DNA from: CAYPEL01 sp964409635
GTDB lineage: Bacteria; Pseudomonadota; Gammaproteobacteria; DSM-19610
Reading direction: 5' to 3'
NCBI GenBank assembly: GCA_964409635.1
Contig: CAYPEL010000151.1
Location: 1-6,416, forward strand
Length of the DNA stretch: 6,416 nucleotides
Each line of letters begins with the position of its first letter. The first letter of the stretch is position 1. Position numbers and translations under genes: made by a program. The notes under the pieces were generated by a model, which worked only from the letters and a program-made list of their open reading frames with translations, did not search any database and was not told the origin of the DNA. Positions 1-6,186 of the stretch are shown in pieces.

Positions 1-30
1 ATCATAACCAAGAATAATCAAGGAACAAGT

Positions 31-1134
31 ATGTCTGCTCAAAAGACTTCACCATCCACTGCGGCAGAAATAAAGCTAGAACATATAGACGGAGTTGCCT
101 GGAATAAACTTGCGTCTGACTTTGAGGACGCTGTTCACGAACAAACCCATTGCTTTAATACATCCCGCTGGGGTTTTGCCGATATCGATAATGTCTGTTT
201 CCGCGAGGGTGACCGTGTTATCGGTGGCGCGTCGGTTATTGTGATGAAATTTCGTCCGTTAGGAACCGGCCTCGCAACTATTAAATGGGGTCCCTTGTGG
301 CGTAAGCGTGGCGAATCCTTAGAGCCTTCCCGGCTCAAGGCTATGCTGGCTCTATTGCAGCAGGAATATGCCGAGCAGCAGGGGTTATTTTTGACGATTA
401 TTCCCTGTGCCGATCCGGTTTTTTCTACAGTCACGACCTGCGCGCTTGAGGCACTCGGGTTTGGCAGCGGATTTTCTTTACCCGCGCCCGAGCGCTATTT
501 GGTGAACACCAGTCTGCCGACTGAAGAGCTGCGTCAAAGCCTCCACCACAAGTGGCGCTACAATCTTAAAAAGGCAGAAAAGCATGATTTCAAAGTAGAG
601 TTCGTTTCAGGCAATGCTGCGCTTGACAGTTTTATGGGACTCTATAAGCAGATGGTGGCAAGGAAACAATTCATGGACAGCTCTGCTATTGCCACCCTAA
701 AGGATCTGATGGCGTGCAGCAGTGAGACCTTCAGGCCTTCCATCGTTATCCTGTCACACCAGGGTGCGGTAACCGCGGGAGGCGTGTTCGATCTTAGCGG
801 TGACACGGCGGTGTATCTCTATGGCGCCACCGACGATCGAGCGCTGGCGCTCAAAGCGGGTTACGTCCTGCATTGGTGGATGGCGTCGCATTTGTGCGGG
901 CTATCAGAAACCCACTGGTATGATCTTGGGGGCAATGATCAGGACAATGGATTGCATCAGTTCAAGAAGGGCTTTGTCGGTAAAGCAGGAAAAATTTGCA
1001 TTACACCACCCGTGTATCACTACGGTGCAACGGCTCGGGCCCGCCTGGCAGGCCATCTGGTTTTCAAAACAAAGGAATTAAAAGCTGCGCTGTCGAGAAA
1101 AATATACAGTTTGAAACAGTCTTTCAGGAAATGA
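31..1134 (+). CDS. FemAB/GNAT-fold acyl- or aminoacyltransferase
   Basis: The 367-residue protein belongs to the FemAB-like branch of the GNAT fold, whose members attach amino acids or acyl groups to cell-wall precursors or polysaccharide amino sugars. The sequence shows the two-lobe pattern. An N-terminal lobe (about 20-150) contains SRWGFAD and IKWGPLW. A basic linker, HHKWRYNLKKAEKH (172-185), is typical of the family. The C-terminal lobe (about 190-330) contains VYLYGA (261-266), the AGYVLHWWM stretch (276-284) and the signature YDLGG...GLHQFKKGFVGKAG (297-320). No signal peptide or membrane segment is visible, so it should be cytoplasmic. The ATG at 31 is preceded by AAGGA (20-24) at good spacing. 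Its stop overlaps the flippase start (ATGA at 1131-1134). The acceptor and donor cannot be read from sequence; polysaccharide N-acylation is inferred from the neighbours. The family call is firm, the substrate unknown. Confidence 0.88.
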   Translation: MSAQKTSPSTAAEIKLEHIDGVAWNKLASDFEDAVHEQTHCFNTSRWGFADIDNVCFREGDRVIGGASVIVMKFRPLGTGLATIKWGPLWRKRGESLEPSRLKAMLALLQQEYAEQQGLFLTIIPCADPVFSTVTTCALEALGFGSGFSLPAPERYLVNTSLPTEELRQSLHHKWRYNLKKAEKHDFKVEFVSGNAALDSFMGLYKQMVARKQFMDSSAIATLKDLMACSSETFRPSIVILSHQGAVTAGGVFDLSGDTAVYLYGATDDRALALKAGYVLHWWMASHLCGLSETHWYDLGGNDQDNGLHQFKKGFVGKAGKICITPPVYHYGATARARLAGHLVFKTKELKAALSRKIYSLKQSFRK

Positions 1135-2315
1135 GCCAGGCGCTTCCAGGAAAAATACTTGCCCGTTTTTCAGTTATGACGCTGGGGAGGTTGATTGGTG
1201 CGACAGCAGTTTTTTTATCAAGCATCCTGATCGCCAGGCAATTGGGTGCTGAAGTCCTGGGCGAACTGTCGGTAATGTTAGCAGTTGCTGCCATCCTGTC
1301 GGTAATCGTATCAGGCGGCTTCCCGGCGATAGCGGCGATTTTCACAGCAGAATACAGCGCGATTGGACGTGAAGATTTACTCAAAGGATTTGTACAAACA
1401 GGGCGTAAACAAGTGCTTTTCGGTTCAGCGCTGTGTCTGCTGCTGGTGCCGGGATACGTTGCATTCGCAGCCTCGACGGCAAGCGTTGGTGTTTGGACTA
1501 CTGGCCTGATTGTTTTAACAGCGATTGCTATAGCGTTCACCGTATTCCACGGAGCGATCCTGATTGGACTGCATCGTCAGGTAGAGGGGCTGCTACCCGA
1601 CACNNNNNNNNNNNNNNNNNNNNNNNNNNNNNNNNNNNNNNNNNNNNNNNNNNNNNNNNNNNNNNNNNNNNNNNNNNNNNNNNNNNNNNNNNNNNNNNNN
1701 NNNTCCCTTGTGTGGGACTTGTTTATTGAGGTGCACATTATTCTTGCAGGGGTATTAGCGTCAGCCGCTGAGGTCGCGGTATTGCACGTTGCTTTTCGTT
1801 TTCGGGTGCTTGCGGGATTTGGAATGAGGTCGCTTTATGCCCTTTACTTACCGACCATTGTTACGTTGAATACTCAGAAAAATAACGCAGAATTATTATT
1901 GCAATTAAACAAGGTCAACCGTCTGGCATTCGCCTATGCCTGCGCTGTTATGCTCTTGTTTATGCTAACCGGTTCATTGCTGATGGGGTTGTTCGGTGCG
2001 GAATTTGAGCAAGGGTGGGTTCTGCTGCTGGTGGTTTCATCTACCCTTTTGGTGCGCGCTGTATTCGGACCAGCGCCCAGCATCCTTGCTATGCAAGGAC
2101 ACCAGAAAATTTCAGCAGTGGTCATGGTGATTTGCCTGGGTTTGTCAGTCGGCGGGTCATTTCTGCTATATCCTGCCGCGGGGATATTAGGGATTGCATT
2201 GTCTTATGCCTTGGCGAATTTGATCGGCTCTGTCGCGCTCTGGGTGCTTGCCAGAAACCTGACAGGAATTAATTGCGCCTTGTTTGTCAAGGCGCCGGAC
2301 AAGATCAGCCTATGA
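1131..2315 (+). CDS. Wzx-type polysaccharide flippase (interrupted by assembly gap)
   Basis: This is an integral membrane protein of the polysaccharide biosynthesis/MATE-like (RfbX/Wzx) family, which moves lipid-linked repeat units across the inner membrane. Before the gap, 157 residues show hydrophobic segments at about 16-38, 43-66, 95-114 and 118-146. The loop ARQLGAEVLGELS (35-47) is the usual first loop of the family. After the gap, 203 residues begin in a segment resembling the family's LFxxxDxxLLG region (here LFIEVHIILAGVL) and carry several more membrane segments, with GPAPSILAMQGHQ near the start of the last third. The ATG at 1131 overlaps the upstream stop as ATGA and follows AGGAA directly, which is closer than ideal; the next in-frame ATG (1176) would cut into the first segment. 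Frame extensions upstream of 1131 lie inside the previous gene and are unlikely. The real protein length is unknown because the N run is a placeholder. The family call is strong. Confidence 0.85.
   Translation: MSQALPGKILARFSVMTLGRLIGATAVFLSSILIARQLGAEVLGELSVMLAVAAILSVIVSGGFPAIAAIFTAEYSAIGREDLLKGFVQTGRKQVLFGSALCLLLVPGYVAFAASTASVGVWTTGLIVLTAIAIAFTVFHGAILIGLHRQVEGLLPDXXXXXXXXXXXXXXXXXXXXXXXXXXXXXXXXXXSLVWDLFIEVHIILAGVLASAAEVAVLHVAFRFRVLAGFGMRSLYALYLPTIVTLNTQKNNAELLLQLNKVNRLAFAYACAVMLLFMLTGSLLMGLFGAEFEQGWVLLLVVSSTLLVRAVFGPAPSILAMQGHQKISAVVMVICLGLSVGGSFLLYPAAGILGIALSYALANLIGSVALWVLARNLTGINCALFVKAPDKISL
1604..1703. other. Assembly gap (100 N)
   Basis: There are exactly 100 N, the conventional placeholder for a scaffold join of unknown length. 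The gap lies inside the flippase gene. The reading frame happens to stay open across it, but this proves nothing about the true spacing. Flippases of this family usually have roughly 60-90 residues between the two flanking motifs (GLLPD before, LFIEVHIILAG after), whereas 100 bases would encode about 33, so the real gap is probably longer. Confidence 0.97.
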
Positions 2316-3370
2316 ATCAATGCAAGCCCAAGTTACTGCGTTCAGCACTGGACGTATCGTACTATTCTGGAATCTACAGGCTACTGGCGCCCGTATGGAG
2401 TGGTGTAGGTGCAATATTCACGCTTCATCATATAATCCCTGCAGGCAAAGAAGACACTTTCTCGCCAAACGGGATTCTTGAAATTAAACCCAACTACCTT
2501 GCAGAGGTCATTCAACAAGTACTCAAGCTAGGCTACGAGGTGGTTACACTGGATGAGGTGCAGCGGCGACTGGTCGAAAAAGACTTTGCAAAAAAGTTTG
2601 TTTGTTTCACGCTCGATGACGGTTACGCTGATCAATATGAGCATGCCATACCCCTATTTAACCAGTATGAGATACCCTTTACGATTTACGTAACCACCGG
2701 TCTACCCGATGGGACAGCTATACAATGGTGGCGTGTCATCGAAGACATACTGCGCAGGGAAAATAAAATTGATCTGTCAATAGACGATAAACAAATCCGC
2801 ATGCCCACCCGAACGGCGCAACAAAAACAGCTTGCGTTCAATGCCATATATTGGCCATTGCGGCAAGCGTCTCATGCCAGCCAGCAGGCCACGATCCAGG
2901 CGTTGATAAATCAGTACAGCATAGACTGCCCGGCTATGTGTCGTAATAGCGCGCTTTCCTGGGAAATGCTGGAACAACTTTCCAGAAATGAGTTAGCAAC
3001 AATCGGGGCGCATACCGTGAATCATTATCAGATGAACCGGCTATCGCCACAGCAAGTTACCGATGATGCAAGCCAGGGCCGGGATATTCTAAAACGGCAT
3101 CTTGGTAAAGAGCCGTCACATTTTTGCTACCCTTACGGCGACCGGACGGCTGCGGGTGCTCGTGAATTTAGTATTATAAAAAAGCTTGGTTTTGCTACGG
3201 CCACGACGACCCGTAAAGGTGTTCTGTTCCCCGAACACCGGGAACATTTACATGCGCTGCCAAGAATATCTTTAAACGGTGACTATCAACAAAAGCGCTA
3301 CATCCCGCTATTTTTGAGCGGTGCTCCCTTTGCGTTGTGGAATAGATTCAGGCGCCTTAACGTAAATTGA
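2312..3370 (+). CDS. NodB-homology polysaccharide deacetylase
   Basis: The 352-residue protein is a carbohydrate esterase 4 type deacetylase, which removes N- or O-acetyl groups from sugars using a divalent metal. Counting from the ATG at 2312, motif 1 is TLDDG (100-104; D102 the likely base, D103 a metal ligand). Motif 2 is GAHTVNH (232-238; H234 and H238 metal ligands). Motif 3 is the YPYG segment (273-276). HALPRI (314-319) lies near the C-terminus. About 110 residues between TIYVTTG and motif 2 form a helical, Gln-rich insertion carrying QWWRVIEDIL. An earlier in-frame TTG (2273) lies within the flippase; I prefer 2312 because its ATGA overlaps the flippase stop, as at the previous junction. 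There is no strong Shine-Dalgarno, which fits translational coupling. No signal peptide is visible, so cytoplasmic action on lipid-linked intermediates is inferred. The key catalytic residues are present. Confidence 0.9.
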   Translation: MNQCKPKLLRSALDVSYYSGIYRLLAPVWSGVGAIFTLHHIIPAGKEDTFSPNGILEIKPNYLAEVIQQVLKLGYEVVTLDEVQRRLVEKDFAKKFVCFTLDDGYADQYEHAIPLFNQYEIPFTIYVTTGLPDGTAIQWWRVIEDILRRENKIDLSIDDKQIRMPTRTAQQKQLAFNAIYWPLRQASHASQQATIQALINQYSIDCPAMCRNSALSWEMLEQLSRNELATIGAHTVNHYQMNRLSPQQVTDDASQGRDILKRHLGKEPSHFCYPYGDRTAAGAREFSIIKKLGFATATTTRKGVLFPEHREHLHALPRISLNGDYQQKRYIPLFLSGAPFALWNRFRRLNVN

Positions 3371-3392
3371 TGTATGCCCTTGCGCGTGTCAT

Positions 3393-4583
3393 TCAGCTTT
3401 TCAAGCTGCCTTTTATTCTCGAAACACCAGACCGAAAAGCAGTAAAGGCTTTCCAGAGGGACGGTGATTGTTTGATGGTACGTTTTAATTTCTTTTGTAT
3501 TCTCAACGGCCCAATATACAACAGTCCTCTGAAAGTAGAAGCTTGAAAATAATCGTACATATTTAGCTGCTGGTCGCACCAATGATCTTTATAGGCCTCA
3601 TCCCCAACCGTAAAGTCGTAGGTTAAAATATCATTCTGGATACACCAATCAAACATGTTTAATAATAGTATGTTTCCAGGCGAGTACTTCGCAAAACTGC
3701 CATGCTCGTACGTTGGAAATAAATGATAAAACCGCTGCTTGTATACCAAACCCCAATGTGTTGCCAGGATTCGCTCGTCGAGTGTCAATTTACACAGGTA
3801 GACAAAACCATTTTCGATCTGCTTATCAGATATTGTTTTTACAAAATCCCGATGGCCATGTGCTTCAAAAATATCCGCCACGCCCAGCTTTTTATAGCTT
3901 TGCGACTTTTGTTGAATCATTGTATCAACAGCTGGCTGAACATCTTTATCCTGCTTAAGGACAGTAAACTCAATTTTCCCGTGTTCAGCAAGGCGCCTTT
4001 GTTTTCTCCTTAGGCCACTGAACCATTTATTACTTCTTCTGGTTTTAACAAAAGCATCCAGTGGCATCGACAGCTGTGTATTGTGTGCGCTGCTGGCATG
4101 TGATTCGCATGACAAATAGAGCAAAGGGTTTTTTTGTGTGCCGATTAATTCAGGCTGCTTCTCCAGTACAACCGCGTCAAAATGGGGAAGCGTCTCTTGT
4201 ATAGCTTTCCAAGCCACCAGCAGCAAGCGTTCAGTCAATCTTTCGGAGCAGTCACTACTGAGTAATGCGCCTTGATAGTCACTTATTTGGCCGCCAAGCC
4301 AAACCAGGCAAGAGGCGAAGATACGCTTCTGAATTCCAAGTGGTAGCAGCATCAGGGGCTTGCCATCAACTGATTCGACTAACACAATCTGTACGCGTAT
4401 GCCCAGGTTACGCCCTATCAAATTATACCAGTGCTTCAGCCAATGGAAGTTCTGGAACGCGTAGCAGTCACCGTTTTGTTCAAACCACTTCCATATCGTT
4501 TCTGCGTCGTCTATCGATTCAAAGACAGAAACCCGTAGGCCATCCTTCATGAGCTCGCCTGTAGTGCGCTTCTTAAGGCTCAT
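3393..4583 (-). CDS. GNAT-fold (CelD/BioF2-like) acyltransferase
   Basis: The 396-residue protein matches the acetyltransferase family often labelled cellulose biosynthesis CelD or BioF2-like, found in many exopolysaccharide loci. The N-terminal lobe contains FQNFHWLKHWYN (43-54) and LVWLGGQISDYQGALL (93-108). A basic stretch, FSGLRRKQRRLAEHG (188-202), matches the family's K/R-rich linker. The C-terminal lobe holds VYLCKLTLDERILATHWGL (261-279), then PTYEHGSFAKYSPGNILL (290-307) and YDFTVGDEAYKDHW (322-335), the most diagnostic part. No signal peptide is visible. The start is uncertain: ATG at 4583 has no clear Shine-Dalgarno, while an in-frame ATG at 4550 (residue 12) is preceded by AGGCGAG and gives a more usual N-terminus. 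The gene follows the glycosyltransferase by 31 bases and is probably co-transcribed with it. It is distantly similar in architecture to the protein at 31-1134 but is not an obvious recent duplicate. Its acceptor is unknown; acylation of a sugar is inferred. Confidence 0.86.
   Translation of the reverse strand: MSLKKRTTGELMKDGLRVSVFESIDDAETIWKWFEQNGDCYAFQNFHWLKHWYNLIGRNLGIRVQIVLVESVDGKPLMLLPLGIQKRIFASCLVWLGGQISDYQGALLSSDCSERLTERLLLVAWKAIQETLPHFDAVVLEKQPELIGTQKNPLLYLSCESHASSAHNTQLSMPLDAFVKTRRSNKWFSGLRRKQRRLAEHGKIEFTVLKQDKDVQPAVDTMIQQKSQSYKKLGVADIFEAHGHRDFVKTISDKQIENGFVYLCKLTLDERILATHWGLVYKQRFYHLFPTYEHGSFAKYSPGNILLLNMFDWCIQNDILTYDFTVGDEAYKDHWCDQQLNMYDYFQASTFRGLLYIGPLRIQKKLKRTIKQSPSLWKAFTAFRSGVSRIKGSLKS
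3394..3417 (+). terminator. Possible rho-independent terminator of the rightward operon
   Basis: A perfect 6-bp inverted repeat, CAGCTT / AAGCTG with a 3-base loop, is followed by CC and TTTTATT, which suits termination of rightward transcription just past the deacetylase stop (3370). It overlaps the last codons and stop of the leftward GNAT gene. There is no T-run for the opposite direction. The stem is short and only half GC, so this is a weak candidate. Confidence 0.4.
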
Positions 4584-4614
4584 CAGGCCAGTAAATCCGG
4601 AGCATGCTACAGTT

Positions 4615-5757
4615 TTATGCTGCCTGAAGGACGCGTTGATAAAAATTCAACGTGGCGCCCACCATCGTACTGGTATGAAAATGCGATTTAACATGGCCGT
4701 AGAGAAGTTCAGCAATATGTTCCGCGTGTTGCGGATTCTTGATGACAGACAGCATGGCGTCTGCTAAAGCCTCTGGATTGTTAGGTGGCAGGAGGTGCTG
4801 AGCATAGGGCCCGAAGATTTCCGGAATACCACCGACCCGGGTTGTCAATAGAGGCATCTTCGCGGCAGCTGCTTCCAGCACAATATAGGGAAAAGATTCG
4901 TCCAGTGAGGGAGTAATAACACAGTGTGCTTGTGCGAACGCGCGCGTCGCGGGATGTATGGGCGGCTGAAGGGTAACGATATCCTGGAGCCCGAGTTCGT
5001 GAATGCGGTGTTTAAGAAAATCGGCATCGGGTCCGTCACCTGCAATTAACAGAGTAATATCACACTGCGTTTTCAGGCGCGCCGTTGCCTCCAGCAATAC
5101 TTCGATGCCTTTGAATTTTCTAAACTCTCCAATGAAAACAAAGTTCTTGCGATACTCACTGGAAGTGACTGGAATAAACTCCTTGTCGTGCAGACCATTA
5201 TGGATAATTTGATAAGGGGTTGAAATTTTCCCTATTTTGCGGGTGTAGGCATCAGCGCTGAACTTACTTTCGAAGATAAACCCGTCAGTACGATCTTTCA
5301 GGAGGCGTTCTAACCGTAAATACAGTACGCCGGTCAGTGATGTTGGATTGTAATGCAGAGAGCCCCCATGGGGGGTATAAATCGCTTTAGCGTTCAAACG
5401 CTTGGCCACCAGACGGGCCCAGGCACCGCCCTTGGCACCGTGCCCATGGATGATGATAGGTGCAGACGGATGGCATAGCTTATAGATCTTGCCAGGCGCC
5501 GTGATGTCCGACCGGTGCAGGCCCCGATACATCGGCAGCCGATGAATACCCAGTGTACAGAGCGGGGCAAGCTGATCAAGCGTCGAGTCGGCAAAGTGAC
5601 CACCGGTCGAAGAGTCACAGACTATCCCTATTTCGAGGCCCAGGCGATTCTGCCCACGGACCAGGTCGCAAACATGCCGGAACACCCCACCAACCGGTGA
5701 TCGAAAACAATGAATGACTCTCAGCGGGCTCAGTTTGTTTGATGTGTCTTCGGGCAT
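4615..5757 (-). CDS. GT4-family glycosyltransferase
   Basis: The 380-residue protein is a retaining glycosyltransferase of family GT4 with a GT-B fold, transferring a sugar from a nucleotide-sugar donor to a growing glycan on the cytoplasmic face. The N-terminal acceptor domain starts with RVIHCFRSPVGGVFRHVCDL (13-32), including the glycine-rich GG loop (23-24). It continues with HGHGAKGGAWARL (104-116) and YTPHGGSLHY (127-136). The linker is around HNGL (186-189). The donor domain begins at FVFIGEFRKFKG (206-217), followed by LLIAGDGPD (236-244). The E-x7-E motif is ESFPYIVLE (287-295; E287 and E295), followed by TTRVGGIPEI (305-314). Length is normal for the family. No other in-frame start codon lies between the ATG at 5757 and the upstream stop, so the start is settled despite the lack of a Shine-Dalgarno. 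It is the first gene of the leftward unit. The sugar and linkage cannot be predicted. Confidence 0.92.
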   Translation of the reverse strand: MPEDTSNKLSPLRVIHCFRSPVGGVFRHVCDLVRGQNRLGLEIGIVCDSSTGGHFADSTLDQLAPLCTLGIHRLPMYRGLHRSDITAPGKIYKLCHPSAPIIIHGHGAKGGAWARLVAKRLNAKAIYTPHGGSLHYNPTSLTGVLYLRLERLLKDRTDGFIFESKFSADAYTRKIGKISTPYQIIHNGLHDKEFIPVTSSEYRKNFVFIGEFRKFKGIEVLLEATARLKTQCDITLLIAGDGPDADFLKHRIHELGLQDIVTLQPPIHPATRAFAQAHCVITPSLDESFPYIVLEAAAAKMPLLTTRVGGIPEIFGPYAQHLLPPNNPEALADAMLSVIKNPQHAEHIAELLYGHVKSHFHTSTMVGATLNFYQRVLQAA

Positions 5758-6186
5758 CAGGAGATAAAACTTGTTATTTTTGTTTAAGTTAGTGCCACTT
5801 AGGGATTCAAATAGGCGCGTGCTTTAAAATGGCAAGGCCAAAAAATCACTATAATTAAAGGTTCACAAGAGGCATTTATAAAGAAGACTATAATCTACGT
5901 GGGTCTAGATGTCGATGACAGGCACTACAAATAACGCGAGATCGGTAACTGACCATAATTTAATATTAGAAATTTAGTTTAAGCGTTTTATAGCTGACTT
6001 CGCCATTTTTATTTTAGCTGGCTGTGTTCTACCTAGACTTGGTCGCCAATGTGGCTGGTTTGACAATGAAATCTTACGGCTCGAAGATGACGTTGGTGGT
6101 ACCAGCACGGGCATAAGCCGGGGCTGCGACGGGAAGTCGGGCTGGCAGGGAAATGAGTATACTGCCCCCGGAATCGCAGCAATACC
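5758..6186. other. Spacer without a convincing intact gene
   Basis: This 429-base stretch lies between the glycosyltransferase start and the stop of the thioredoxin-like gene. The left part holds the IS110 transposase remnant. Bases about 5940-6016 are AT-rich, and about 6095-6175 are GC-rich. A + strand frame is open from 5978 to 6190 but has no ATG, GTG or TTG start. A - strand frame is also open over about 6185-6074, without a clear start. The promoter of the leftward glycosyltransferase unit should lie here; the best match I find on the - strand is TTGCCA (5835-5830), 16 bases, then TATTTG (5813-5808), which is weak. No strong terminator is visible after the thioredoxin-like gene. Confidence 0.6.
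5867..5934 (+). pseudogene. Remnant of an IS110-family transposase N-terminus
   Basis: Reading from 5878, the codons give ATA then KKTIIYVGLDVDDRHYK and a TAA at 5932-5934. The segment IIYVGLDVDD followed by a tyrosine two residues on matches, as I recall the family, the N-terminus of IS110-type transposases, where the aspartate of GLDV is the first acidic residue of the DEDD catalytic domain. A Shine-Dalgarno-like AAGAGG (5867-5872) sits five bases before the ATA, just where a start ATG would be expected, and a perfect TATAAT lies at 5850-5855. After the stop I see no continuation of the transposase in any frame. I infer a decayed, 3'-truncated insertion sequence. The match is short (about 12 diagnostic residues), so chance cannot be excluded. 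Confidence 0.5.

Noticed and set aside
1124..1540. Long - strand open frame (138 codons) opposite the flippase gene
   Set aside because: It lies wholly antisense to a well-supported membrane protein gene, has a low-complexity Ala/Thr/Ser-rich translation and no recognisable motif, so it is a shadow frame.
2273..2311. Upstream TTG start extending the deacetylase by 13 residues
   Set aside because: The extension lies inside the flippase gene and adds MRLVCQGAGQDQP, which fits no family N-terminus. The ATG at 2312 with the ATGA overlap is the better start.
5785..5805. Possible sigma-54 promoter for the glycosyltransferase (TGGCAC on the - strand near 5792)
   Set aside because: The -24 half looks right, but the required TTGC element at the proper distance is absent (sequence reads AACTTAAAC).
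5909..5977. Short + strand frame starting ATG at 5909 (MSMTGTTNNARS..., 22 residues)
   Set aside because: It overlaps the transposase remnant in another frame, has no Shine-Dalgarno and no recognisable content.
6074..6185. - strand open frame ending in ...AYARAGTTNVIFEP
   Set aside because: It looks protein-like near its end but has no start codon or ribosome binding site and no family I recognise. It could be a gene relic, but I cannot support a call.
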